Under the pieces are notes generated by a model, which worked only from the letters and a program-made list of their open reading frames with translations, made no database searches and was not told the origin of the DNA. Positions 39,512 to 47,667 of a DNA stretch of 64,000 bases are shown one piece after another. A program made the position numbers and the translations under genes. Origin of the DNA: Brachybacterium fresconis. GTDB lineage: Bacteria; Actinomycetota; Actinomycetes; Actinomycetales; Dermabacteraceae. The DNA lies in assembly GCF_017876515.1 (NCBI RefSeq), contig NZ_JAGIOC010000001.1, forward strand, positions 124,001 through 188,000, given 5' to 3'. Within the stretch, counting starts at the first letter, position 1. The number at the start of each line of letters is the position of its first letter.

Positions 39512-40987
39512 ATGCGAAAAGCGAAGATCGTCTGCACACTCGGTCCGGCGACCAACACCTACGAACAGATCCGGACCCTGATCGAGGCGGGCATGAACGT
39601 GGCGAGGATGAACCTCAGCCACGGCTCGCACGACGAGCACGAGCAGGTCTACGCGAACATCCGCCGGGCCGCCGACGACCTCGGTCGCAACGTCGCCGTG
39701 CTGGTCGACCTCCAGGGACCGAAGATCCGCCTGGGCACGTTCTCCGACGGACCGCACCAGCTCGAGGTCGGCGACACCTTCGTGATCACCACGGATGACA
39801 TCGTCGGCACCAAGGAGCGCGTCTCGACCACCTTCAAGGGCCTGCCGGGCGACTGCCGTCCCGGCGATGTCCTCCTGATCGACGACGGCAAGGTGTCCGT
39901 CCGTGTCACCGACGTCTCCGACACCGACGTCAGCACCGTCGTCGAGGTGCCCGGACCGGTCTCGAACAACAAGGGCATCAACCTCCCCGGGGTCGCCGTG
40001 TCGGTCCCCGCCATGAGCGAGAAGGACATCGCCGACCTGCGCTGGGGCCTGGCCCTCGGGGCCGACGTGATCGCCCTGTCCTTCGTGCGCGATGCCCACG
40101 ACATGGACCAGGTCCTGCGCATCATGCAGGAGGAGGGCCGCCGGGTCCCCGTCATCGCGAAGATCGAGAAGCCGCAGGCCGTGCGCGCGCTGCGGTCCAT
40201 CGTCGGTGCCTTCGACGGCATCATGGTCGCCCGTGGCGACCTCGGCGTCGAGCTGCCGCTGGAGCAGGTCCCGCTGGTGCAGAAGCGCGCCATCGAGCTC
40301 GCCCGCCGCAACGCCAAGCCGGTCATCGTCGCCACGCAGGTGCTCGAGTCCATGATCGAGAGCCCGCGCCCCACCCGCGCCGAGGCGTCGGACTGCGCCA
40401 ACGCGATCCTCGACGGCGCCGACGCGGTCATGCTTTCGGGTGAGACCAGCGTGGGCAAGTACCCCTTCGAGGCGGTCCGGATGATGGCCCGCATCATCAC
40501 CAACACCGAGGAGAACGGCGCCGACCGCATCCTGCCGCTGGGCACCATCCCGCACACCCGCGGCGGTGCGATCACCCGCGCGGCGTCCGAGATCGGCGAT
40601 CAGCTCTCCGCGCAGTACCTGGTCACCTTCACGGAGTCCGGCGACACCGCGCGCCGCCTGTCCCGCCTGCGACCCTCCATCCCGCTGCTGGCCATGACCC
40701 CCTACCCGGAGGTCGCCCGCCAGCTGTCGCTGACCTGGGGGACCGAGGCGCACCTGGTGCCCATGCAGAAGGACTCCGACGCCATGGTCGCCGAGGTCGA
40801 CGACCTGCTGCGCGAGCACAAGGGCCTGCAGAAGAACGATCTGGTCGTCGTCGCGGCCGGGTCGCCTCCCGGCGTCCACGGCTCGACCAACACGCTGCGC
40901 GTGCACCGCATCGGTGACCTCGACGGCACCGAGTCCGCGCGCATCGAGGCGGACAACATCGCCGCCGGCCCGCACGTGCAGGCCTGA
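39512..40987 (+). CDS. pyk: Pyruvate kinase
   Basis: 491 residues. Final glycolytic step, PEP to pyruvate with ATP formation. N-terminal MRKAKIVCTLGPAT, MNLSHG, the catalytic Lys in IAKIEKPQA and the MVARGDLGVE metal site are all present; the C-terminal allosteric domain is full. The ribosome site before 39512 is weak (GATGGGTT). Follows gltBD with a 102-base gap and a stem-loop after its stop. Confidence 0.98.
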   Translation: MRKAKIVCTLGPATNTYEQIRTLIEAGMNVARMNLSHGSHDEHEQVYANIRRAADDLGRNVAVLVDLQGPKIRLGTFSDGPHQLEVGDTFVITTDDIVGTKERVSTTFKGLPGDCRPGDVLLIDDGKVSVRVTDVSDTDVSTVVEVPGPVSNNKGINLPGVAVSVPAMSEKDIADLRWGLALGADVIALSFVRDAHDMDQVLRIMQEEGRRVPVIAKIEKPQAVRALRSIVGAFDGIMVARGDLGVELPLEQVPLVQKRAIELARRNAKPVIVATQVLESMIESPRPTRAEASDCANAILDGADAVMLSGETSVGKYPFEAVRMMARIITNTEENGADRILPLGTIPHTRGGAITRAASEIGDQLSAQYLVTFTESGDTARRLSRLRPSIPLLAMTPYPEVARQLSLTWGTEAHLVPMQKDSDAMVAEVDDLLREHKGLQKNDLVVVAAGSPPGVHGSTNTLRVHRIGDLDGTESARIEADNIAAGPHVQA

Positions 40988-41004
40988 GCCCGGCGCATCC
41001 CTCG

Positions 41005-41040
41005 GACGACGCCCGCGGCCCGTAGACCGTGGGCGTCGTC
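41005..41040 (+). terminator. Hairpin terminator after pyk
   Basis: GACGACGCCC-G-CGG pairs with CCG-T-GGGCGTCGTC around an 8-base loop, 18 bases after the pyk stop. It lies between convergent genes and may serve both. Confidence 0.7.
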
Positions 41041-41116
41041 GTACGGTGGCCCGGACGCGAGGACCGCTGGTCACGGACGCCTGACGACGTGGTTGTCCAG
41101 ATCCGGCGCGGCGGGA

Positions 41117-41575
41117 TCAATCGAGGTGGCGCCTCTCCTCGATGCGACGTGCGATCGCCATCTCCACCGCAGTGCCCAGCAGGTAGGTCACGGATGCGGT
41201 GAAAGGGGCGAGCAGCCACGACAGGGCCGGCGGGAGCACAGCGCCGAGAGCGGCGGCCAGGCCGACGGCTGCGGCGATCGAGAGCAGATTCAACGAGGCA
41301 CCCAGGGCGATGACCGTCGTGGTCTCGTCCTCCAGGGAGCGCGTGAAGGCGCGAGTGGCGATGACTTCGATCAGGGCGAAGCTCGCGACGGCGGCCAGCA
41401 GGAACAGGATGATGTGAGCAGGCCGCGGACTTCCCTCGATGCTGGTGAGCATCGCCATGGTGCTGGTGATCATGACCGAGTAGCCGAAGGCGCCGGAGTT
41501 GTTCCGCAGCGACAGGCGCAGCTCGCGGACGTACAAGCCCAGCTCCGGTGTCGGGTCGGTCGCTCGTCTCGGCAT
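41117..41575 (-). CDS. Unknown small integral membrane protein
   Basis: 152 residues. Not recognised. A charged N-terminus (about 1-30), then four hydrophobic segments at about 31-46, 53-73, 88-114 and 117-140, ending with a basic and acidic cytoplasmic tail (ARRIEERRH). The layout resembles small two-to-four helix inner-membrane proteins. GGAGGAGA precedes the ATG at 41575; the reading frame stays open upstream across the tRNA gene, but that part is an artefact of GC content. It stands alone, convergent with pyk. Confidence 0.75.
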   Translation of the reverse strand: MPRRATDPTPELGLYVRELRLSLRNNSGAFGYSVMITSTMAMLTSIEGSPRPAHIILFLLAAVASFALIEVIATRAFTRSLEDETTTVIALGASLNLLSIAAAVGLAAALGAVLPPALSWLLAPFTASVTYLLGTAVEMAIARRIEERRHLD

Positions 41576-41904
41576 CGCTGCGTCTCCTCCGGTCCCCGAT
41601 CGCCCTGGGTGGGCTGGCGTCCATGACGTGCGGTCCCCGGTCACGCCGGCGCCCGAGACGTGCGGGTGCCGAGGAGTCGTGGCACGGACTATACGGCCGC
41701 GCCGGCGTGAGGATGACGGGCGCGTCCCCTCGCGAAGCGTTCGTTCGATGCGAAAGCTCACCGGTGCATGACGTGACCTGGGGTGACATGATCGAGACCG
41801 ACGCGGACGAGATGGTGGCCACTGTGTGTTCACACCATGTCCGGAACTGCGGTCCGGGCGGCCCGTCAGGTGCATCGATGCAGGCCATGCACACGTCGCT
41901 AGGG
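41576..41904. other. Non-coding spacer without recognisable feature
   Basis: 329 bases between the unknown membrane gene and tRNA-Leu, both on the minus strand. Several open frames cross it, but none shows a ribosome site or a plausible protein. It should contain the promoter of the membrane gene and the tRNA 3' processing region. Confidence 0.5.
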
Positions 41905-41987
41905 TGCCGGATGCGGGACTCGAACCCGCACGCCCTCGCGGACAGCGCATTTTGAGTGCGCCGCGTCTACCATTCCGCCAATCCGGC
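41905..41987 (-). tRNA. tRNA-Leu (anticodon CAA)
   Basis: 83-base class II tRNA. Acceptor stem GCCGGAT/ATCCGGC, discriminator A, D-arm GGCGGAATGGTAGACGC, anticodon stem GCGCA/TGCGC with loop CTCAAAA (anticodon CAA at 41952-41954), a long variable arm GTCCGCGAGGGCG, and T-arm GCGGG-TTCGAGT-CCCGC. The full CCA is not encoded (CC only), so the end is completed by the CCA enzyme. Reads UUG codons. Confidence 0.97.
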
Positions 41988-42012
41988 TGGCCCCCTCGCA
42001 GGAGGGCTGGAC

Positions 42013-42018
42013 TAGAAT
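42013..42018 (+). promoter_or_regulatory. Candidate -10 element (TAGAAT) for pdtaR
   Basis: TAGAAT, a good match to TATAAT, lies 79 bases before the pdtaR ATG and 26 bases from the tRNA 5' end on the other strand. No clear -35. Confidence 0.45.
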
Positions 42019-42096
42019 ACCGCTGATGACCACCGTCCTCGACCACGCGGGTGCAGACCACCCCCGGGCAGGGCACTACCCGAGACACAGGGCAAC

Positions 42097-42747
42097 ATGA
42101 CAGACGAGAACGCTCCCCTTCCCGACGACCCGCAGGACCTCTCTGCCCCCGAGGAGGGCAGCCCCCGCCGCACCGCGGTGGTGGCCGAGGACGAGAGCCT
42201 CATCCGCATGGACATCGTGGAGAGCCTGACCGAGGCCGGATTCGAGGTCGTCGCCGCCGTCGGCGACGGCGAGAGCGCCGTGGACAAGGCCCGAGAACTG
42301 CGGCCCGACGTGGTCGTGATGGACGTGAAGATGCCGCAGATCGACGGGGTCACCGCCGCCGAGCGGATCGGCGAGGACAACCTCGCCCCCGTCGTCATGC
42401 TCACCGCGTTCTCGCAGGCCGAGCTGGTCGAGCGGGCGCGGGACGCCGGTGCCATGGCCTACGTGGTCAAGCCCTTCACGCCCGCGGACCTGCTGCCCGC
42501 GATCGAGATCGCGATCTCCCGCTTCACCCAGATCACCCAGCTCGAGTCCGAGATCGCCGACCTCGGCGAGCGGTTCGAGACGCGCAAGCGCGTGGACCGC
42601 GCCAAGGGCCTGCTGCAGACCAACATGGGGCTGTCGGAGCCGGAGGCGTTCCGCTGGATCCAGAAGACATCCATGGATCGTCGGTTGACGATGCGCGAGG
42701 TCGCCGACGCCGTGGTCGACCAGCTCGGCGGCGCCGGCAAGGAGTGA
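42097..42747 (+). CDS. pdtaR: ANTAR-domain response regulator PdtaR
   Basis: 216 residues. Two-component output protein that binds RNA instead of DNA; works with the PdtaS sensor kinase, not in the window. Receiver domain about 25-140 with acidic pocket EDE (31-33) and phospho-acceptor Asp76 in VVVMDVKMP, plus the conserved Lys in VKPF. ANTAR domain about 155-205, with LLQTNMGLSEPEAFRWIQ and the REVAD segment. A 21-residue acidic N-terminal lead. Followed 84 bases later by a substrate-binding protein gene. Confidence 0.95.
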   Translation: MTDENAPLPDDPQDLSAPEEGSPRRTAVVAEDESLIRMDIVESLTEAGFEVVAAVGDGESAVDKARELRPDVVVMDVKMPQIDGVTAAERIGEDNLAPVVMLTAFSQAELVERARDAGAMAYVVKPFTPADLLPAIEIAISRFTQITQLESEIADLGERFETRKRVDRAKGLLQTNMGLSEPEAFRWIQKTSMDRRLTMREVADAVVDQLGGAGKE

Positions 42748-42831
42748 GGGACCGACGGGCGCCCTGAGGGCGTCGGGACCATCGATCCGGCGCCGGGGGA
42801 GCGCCGGGACGAGAGGGGAAGCACAGGGGAG

Positions 42832-44184
42832 ATGACGATCTCACGGCGCACGCTGGTGCGCGGCCTCGGGGCGGGGGTCCTCGGTGCGGGGCCCCTTTCG
42901 GCCTGCACCGGAGGACGTCGCGGCGCCCCGCCGGAGACGACGGGGCCGACGGCAGAGGCCCTCGCCGAGCCGGACACTGCGCTGACCCTGGGCTCGATCG
43001 GCGCCTCCTTCGGGCGATCCGCCGCCTTCGAGACGCCGATCGGCCTCGCCCTCGGACAGGCGATGATCGACGTGAACAAGCGCTGGGGCGGTCTGTTCGG
43101 CCACGAGGTCACCCTCCTCGAGCGTCACGTGATGGCCGAGCCCGGTGAGGACCTCACCGACGTCATCGCGCAGTTCGCGGAGGCCGGGGCGAGCACGGTG
43201 ATCACCTCGATCGACGAAGAGGCCCTGGTCGCCGCGATCCCCGCCTTCGTCGACGCGGGGATCGCGGTGATCGACCTGTTCACCTCCGGCATGAGCGTGC
43301 GCGCCCCCGAGGTGGTCTCCTCCAACATGCTGACCCGGCTGGCGCCGAACGACGTCGCCCTGGCCGCGCTGTACGCGGAGGCCTCCTGGGCGGCCAGCTC
43401 GGACGACGGACCCGCACCGGGGACGGTCGCCCTCGTCTCCGAGGACACCGCGCACGGCCACAGCCTGCACGAGGAGCTCGGCCGGATCCTCGATCCCGAC
43501 GGCGGCACGGTCCTCGCCGAGCACTTCTACCCGGCCGGGAAGATGGGGGAGGTCGCCCCCGTCGTCGAGAAGATCCTGGCGACCCCGCCGGCCCTGCTGG
43601 TCGTCAACGGCGGCCCGGAGGCGGGGCCGCTGCTGTCCGCCCTGCACGAGGCCACGCTCGACGAGGAGGGGAAGCGCCCCACCGTCGAGTTCGCGCGCCG
43701 TCTCAGCCCGGCCGCGAGCGTGGACTACTCCGCCGCCGAGCTCGCCCCGGAGTCGCTGAGCGCGGCGACCGGGTATCTCCCCGGGGCCGAGCTGACGGTC
43801 GAGCACGTGAACATGATGCTCAACCTCGATGCGGACCTTCAGCGCACGGGCTACGGGTACTCCCCGCAGGCCTACGACGCCGCGGTGCTGGCCTGCCTGG
43901 CGGCCCAGGACGCGCTGTCCGTCGACGGGGTCGACATCGCCGCCTCCGTGGCCCGGGTGCTCACCGGGACCGAGGAGTGCACGAGCTACGGCGACTGCAG
44001 CTCGATCCTGCGCACCGGGGTGCAGTCGCAGGACCGGGCGACGGTCTCCTACCGGGGACGGATGGGTCCGCTGGAGCTGGGCCCGGCCAAGGACCCCCGC
44101 ACCGGGACGCTGCGGACCTTCTCCTGGAACGAGGCCAATGAACGCCAGGGCGCCGGTGACGAGGACTTCGAGACCCCTGCGTGA
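42832..44184 (+). CDS. Branched-chain amino acid / amide type ABC substrate-binding lipoprotein
   Basis: 450 residues. Type I periplasmic-binding fold of the Leu/Ile/Val or urea/amide class. The N-terminus has SRRTLV (twin-arginine-like), a hydrophobic run and a lipobox LSAC, so Cys25 is likely lipid-modified and the protein anchored outside the membrane. Conserved fold features are TLGSIGASFG, the FAEAGASTVITS strand, and DTAHGHSLHEEL in the second lobe. ATG at 42832 with AGGGGAG upstream. No permease or ATPase gene follows, unlike the usual liv cluster in this place, so it is an orphan receptor here. Confidence 0.85.
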   Translation: MTISRRTLVRGLGAGVLGAGPLSACTGGRRGAPPETTGPTAEALAEPDTALTLGSIGASFGRSAAFETPIGLALGQAMIDVNKRWGGLFGHEVTLLERHVMAEPGEDLTDVIAQFAEAGASTVITSIDEEALVAAIPAFVDAGIAVIDLFTSGMSVRAPEVVSSNMLTRLAPNDVALAALYAEASWAASSDDGPAPGTVALVSEDTAHGHSLHEELGRILDPDGGTVLAEHFYPAGKMGEVAPVVEKILATPPALLVVNGGPEAGPLLSALHEATLDEEGKRPTVEFARRLSPAASVDYSAAELAPESLSAATGYLPGAELTVEHVNMMLNLDADLQRTGYGYSPQAYDAAVLACLAAQDALSVDGVDIAASVARVLTGTEECTSYGDCSSILRTGVQSQDRATVSYRGRMGPLELGPAKDPRTGTLRTFSWNEANERQGAGDEDFETPA

Positions 44185-44193
44185 GCGGCGCGC

Positions 44194-44658
44194 TCAGCGC
44201 GGCGGCAGCAGCATGGTCTGGACGGTGATGGTGCTCAGCAGCGCTCCCGATTCGTCGCGGACGTCCACCAGATAGCTCGCGACCTGACGTCCTGCATGAC
44301 GGACGGCGCAGGTCGCGGTGACGGTCCCGGCGCGGGCCGAGCGGTGGTGCAGCGCCGAGACCGAGGTGCCGACCGCCTGCGCCCCCTCGCCGAGGACCTC
44401 GCGCGCCTGCAGCATCGCGGCGAAGGAGGCGATCGACTCGGCCAGCGCGATCGTCGCCCCGCCGTGCAGCAGTCCGGCCGGCTGGGTGTTCCCCGCCACC
44501 GGCATGGTCATGATCCCGCCCCGCGCATCCAGCTCGACCATCTCCATCCCGCAGCGCTCCACCATCGTGCCCCGGACCATGGGGGCGACCAGAGCGCGCA
44601 GGCGCTCCCCGCTCAGCGGGGCGGACGTGGTCTCGGGCAGATCGCTCAGGGGGCTCAT
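44194..44658 (-). CDS. PaaI-family hotdog thioesterase
   Basis: 154 residues. Hydrolyses acyl-CoA thioesters; substrate unknown. The hotdog active-site region is seen as GLLHGGATIALAES (about 69-82), then ASFAAM, and a C-terminal strand set. The start is uncertain: ATG at 44658 has GAGG too close, and an in-frame GTG at 44676 lacks a ribosome site, so a leaderless message is possible. Convergent with the lipoprotein gene (9-base gap), divergent from polA. Confidence 0.9.
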   Translation of the reverse strand: MSPLSDLPETTSAPLSGERLRALVAPMVRGTMVERCGMEMVELDARGGIMTMPVAGNTQPAGLLHGGATIALAESIASFAAMLQAREVLGEGAQAVGTSVSALHHRSARAGTVTATCAVRHAGRQVASYLVDVRDESGALLSTITVQTMLLPPR

Positions 44659-44735
44659 GCCTCGAGCGTGCCACACCCGCCGCCGCCGGCCCGCCGGATC
44701 TGCGGACGTCGGCCCGACGTGCGAGACTTCTCCTC

Positions 44736-47447
44736 ATGAGTGCGAGTGACACCGGTGACCAGCGGATCCTCCTGATCGACGGGCACGCCATGGCGTTCCG
44801 CGCCTTCTTCGCGCTGCCCGCCGACGGCTTCAGCGACGGGCGCGGGCAGGCGACCAACGCCGTCTACGGCTTCGCACGGATGCTCATCAATGTCGTGTCC
44901 TCGGAGCGCCCGACCCACGTCGCGGTCGCCTTCGATCTGCCCGGCGGCACCTTCCGCGACCGCATCTACGACCAGTACAAGGGCGGGCGCGACGTGACGC
45001 CGCCCGAGTTCATCGGACAGATCGACCTGATCATGCAGGTCCTCGACGCGCTCGGGGTGCGCTGGCTGACCGTCGAGGACTACGAGGCCGACGACATCAT
45101 CGCCACGCTCGCCACCCGCACCGCCGCCGAGGGCGGCGAGGCGCTGATCGTCTCCAGCGACCGCGACGCGATCCAGCTGGTCGACGAGAAGGTCACCATG
45201 CTGCAGCCGATCAAGGGCGTCACCGAGATGCGCCGGATGACTCCCGCGGCCGTCGAGGAGAAGTACGGGATCCCGCCGGAGCGCTACAGCGATCTCGCCG
45301 CCCTGGTCGGCGAGGCCGCCGACAACCTGCCCGGGGTGCCCGGCGTCGGCCCCAAGACCGCCGCGAAGTGGATCGTGAAGTACACGGATCTGCCCGGCAT
45401 CATCGCCCATGCCGATGAGATCCCCGGCAAAGCCGGCCAGTCGCTGCGCGACCACCTCGAGGACGTCGAGCGCAACCGGCTCATGAACGCCGCGGTCCTC
45501 GACCTCGACCTGCCCACCGACCCCGGTCACTACACGCTCGGCGGCGGGGACCGCGGGCGCACCGCCGCGGTGTTCGACGAGCTCGCCTTCGGCGACACCA
45601 TCCGCCGCGACCTGCCGGCGGTGCTGTTCGGCGAGGACGCGGACGCTCCCGCGGAGCAGGAACCGGTGGCGGAGGTGCTCGAGCTCGACGGCGCGGCCGG
45701 CTTGCACGATCTGCTGGGGGAGGGCGCCGGGCCCCTGGCCCTGACCGTCGCCGACGACGTGCGGGGCGGGCCGATGCTCGGGATCGCGACCGGTGAGGCC
45801 CGGGCCGCGATCCGCCTCGAACAGCTCGACTCCGATGCCTCCGCCGTGCTGGCCGCGGCGCTCGGCGGCCCGCGGGAGGTCCGCACGGCCGACGTCCCCG
45901 CCGTGCGGTCGTGGATGCAGGTCAACGGTTATCCGCTCGGCCGGCAGGCCCGGGACCTGGCCCTGGAGGCCTTCGTGCTGCGTCCGGGGGCGCGCAGCTA
46001 TGACGCCGAGGCGCTGGGCACCGAGCTCGGCGGTGCCCGCTTCGAACCGCGCCCGCGCAAACCTGCCGATTCGACCCTGGCGAAGGAGACGCCGGAGGTG
46101 CGCTCCGGCCACGTCGCCGTCGCGGCCGCCCGGCTCGCCGAGGCCGCCTCGGCGCTGCACCCGGCCGCCGAGGAGCTGGCGCGCCGACAGGGCGAGGAGC
46201 CCTGGGCCTCGGGCATCCTCGAGGACCTCGAGCGCCCCCTGCAAGAGGTGCTGGAGACCATGCACGGCCGGGGCATCGCGATCGACCGGGCGGCGCTGGC
46301 GGCGCTGCGCGAGGAGTTCGAGGGGTTCGTCGCCCAGGCGAAGCGGGAGGCCGGCGCGATCGTGGGCGAGGAGGTCAACCTCGCCTCGCCCAAGCAGCTC
46401 CAGGTGGTGCTGTTCGAGACCCTCGCGCTGCCGACCACGCGGAAGATCTCCTCCGGCCACTCCACCGACGCGGAGTCCCTCACCGACCTCCAGGAGAAGC
46501 TGGAGCCGGGATCCTCGGGCCACGACTTCCTGTCCTGGTTGCTGCGCTTCCGGGAGATGAGCAAGCTGACCGGCTACGTCGTCGGCCTGGACAAGGTCCA
46601 CGACAGCTCCTCGCGGGTGCACACGACCTTCCAGCAGACCGCCGCGGCCACCGGACGGCTCGCCTCCACCGAGCCGAACCTGCAGAACATCCCGGTGCGC
46701 ACCGCCGAGGGCCAGCGCATCCGTGACGTCTTCGTCGCGGGACAGGGCTACGAGACGCTGCTGACGGCCGACTACTCCCAGATCGAGATGCGCATCATGG
46801 CGCACCTGTCCGAGGACGCCGGACTGATCGAGGCCTTCCGGACGGGAGAGGACCTGCACAACTTCGTCGCCTCCCGCGTGTTCGGAGTCTCCCCGGACGC
46901 CGTCGATCCGGCGATGCGCTCCAAGACCAAGGCCGTCAGCTACGGCCTCGCCTACGGGCTGAGCGCCTTCGGGCTCTCCCGGCAGCTGCGGATCTCCCGG
47001 GCAGAGGCGACCGATCTGCGCGACGGCTATTTCGAGCGCTTCGGCGGGGTGCGGGACTACCTCCGCTCCAGCGTCGAGACGGCCCGGTCCACCGGGTTCA
47101 CCGAGACCATCCTCGGCCGGCGCCGCTACCTCCCGGACCTCACCTCCGACAACCGCCAGCGCCGGGAGAACGCCGAGCGCGTCGCGCTGAACTCCCCGAT
47201 CCAGGGCAGCGCCGCCGACATCATCAAGCTCGCGATGCTCGCCGTGGAGCGACGGATGCGCGGCCAGGAGCTCGACTCCAGGATGCTGCTGCAGGTCCAC
47301 GACGAGCTCGTGGTCGAGGTCGCCCCCGGCGAGCTGGAGACGGTGCGGGAGATCGTGGTCGAGGGCATGGACCGCGCCTATGAGCTCTCCGTCCCGCTGG
47401 AGGTCGGCGTCGGCATCGGCGGGACCTGGCGCGAGGCGGCGCACTGA
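44736..47447 (+). CDS. polA: DNA polymerase I
   Basis: 903 residues. Fills gaps and removes RNA primers. N-terminal 5'-3' exonuclease (about 1-300: LLIDGHAMAFRAFF, VAFDLPGGTFR, GVPGVGPKTAAKW). Middle 3'-5' exonuclease fold (about 310-490) lacks the DxE catalytic motif: the place reads LALTVADD, so proofreading should be absent. Polymerase domain: TAATGRLASTEPNLQNIPVR, motif A TADYSQIEMR (Asp about 678), motif B KTKAVSYGLAYG, motif C QVHDELVVE (about 853). ATG at 44736 lies about 8 bases after GAGACT, so the mRNA may be leaderless. Confidence 0.97.
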   Translation: MSASDTGDQRILLIDGHAMAFRAFFALPADGFSDGRGQATNAVYGFARMLINVVSSERPTHVAVAFDLPGGTFRDRIYDQYKGGRDVTPPEFIGQIDLIMQVLDALGVRWLTVEDYEADDIIATLATRTAAEGGEALIVSSDRDAIQLVDEKVTMLQPIKGVTEMRRMTPAAVEEKYGIPPERYSDLAALVGEAADNLPGVPGVGPKTAAKWIVKYTDLPGIIAHADEIPGKAGQSLRDHLEDVERNRLMNAAVLDLDLPTDPGHYTLGGGDRGRTAAVFDELAFGDTIRRDLPAVLFGEDADAPAEQEPVAEVLELDGAAGLHDLLGEGAGPLALTVADDVRGGPMLGIATGEARAAIRLEQLDSDASAVLAAALGGPREVRTADVPAVRSWMQVNGYPLGRQARDLALEAFVLRPGARSYDAEALGTELGGARFEPRPRKPADSTLAKETPEVRSGHVAVAAARLAEAASALHPAAEELARRQGEEPWASGILEDLERPLQEVLETMHGRGIAIDRAALAALREEFEGFVAQAKREAGAIVGEEVNLASPKQLQVVLFETLALPTTRKISSGHSTDAESLTDLQEKLEPGSSGHDFLSWLLRFREMSKLTGYVVGLDKVHDSSSRVHTTFQQTAAATGRLASTEPNLQNIPVRTAEGQRIRDVFVAGQGYETLLTADYSQIEMRIMAHLSEDAGLIEAFRTGEDLHNFVASRVFGVSPDAVDPAMRSKTKAVSYGLAYGLSAFGLSRQLRISRAEATDLRDGYFERFGGVRDYLRSSVETARSTGFTETILGRRRYLPDLTSDNRQRRENAERVALNSPIQGSAADIIKLAMLAVERRMRGQELDSRMLLQVHDELVVEVAPGELETVREIVVEGMDRAYELSVPLEVGVGIGGTWREAAH

Positions 47448-47464
47448 CGGCGCGGATCAGGCGA

Positions 47465-47500
47465 GGACGGGGACGGACCTCACACGGTCCCGCTCCGTCC
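47465..47500 (+). terminator. Imperfect hairpin after polA
   Basis: GGACGG...GGACC pairs with GGTCC...CCGTCC around a CACAC loop with an internal mismatch, 18 bases after the polA stop. Probable terminator. Confidence 0.5.
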
Positions 47501-47538
47501 GGGTGCCCTGGTGCCTCGCGCATCGCGGGGACGGCTGG

Positions 47539-47544
47539 TAAGGT
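47539..47544 (+). promoter_or_regulatory. Candidate -10 element (TAAGGT) of rpsA
   Basis: TAAGGT, a common actinobacterial -10 form, lies 124 bases before the rpsA ATG and so leaves a leader of about 115 bases holding the hairpin at 47589-47621. Confidence 0.5.
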
Positions 47545-47588
47545 CGGGGAGGTCTGTGCGCGGGCTGTCCCGCCTGTCGGGAGCCGCC

Positions 47589-47621
47589 GTGCACGGATGC
47601 GCCCCTCGCGGGGCGCTGCAC
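47589..47621 (+). promoter_or_regulatory. Two-part hairpin in the rpsA leader
   Basis: Outer stem GTGCA/TGCAC and inner stem GCGCCCC/GGGGCGC with loop TCGC, separated on one side by five unpaired bases. It is followed 46 bases later by the start codon and has no U-tract, so it looks like a leader structure and not a terminator. S1 represses its own translation in E. coli; a similar role here is a guess. Confidence 0.5.
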
Positions 47622-47667
47622 GTCCATCGTTCCTACTCATACCTGTCCCGACGGAGTCCATACCTAC

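Noticed and set aside
39499..39512. TTGACA near the pyk start as a -35 element
   Set aside because: It overlaps the start codon (TTGACATG), so it cannot drive pyk.
41499..41955. Plus-strand small frames between the membrane gene and tRNA-Leu
   Set aside because: No ribosome site, low-complexity translation, and they overlap real features on the other strand.
41576..42088. Upstream extension of the membrane-protein frame
   Set aside because: It runs through tRNA-Leu and has no conserved or protein-like sequence; a good ribosome site marks the start at 41,575.
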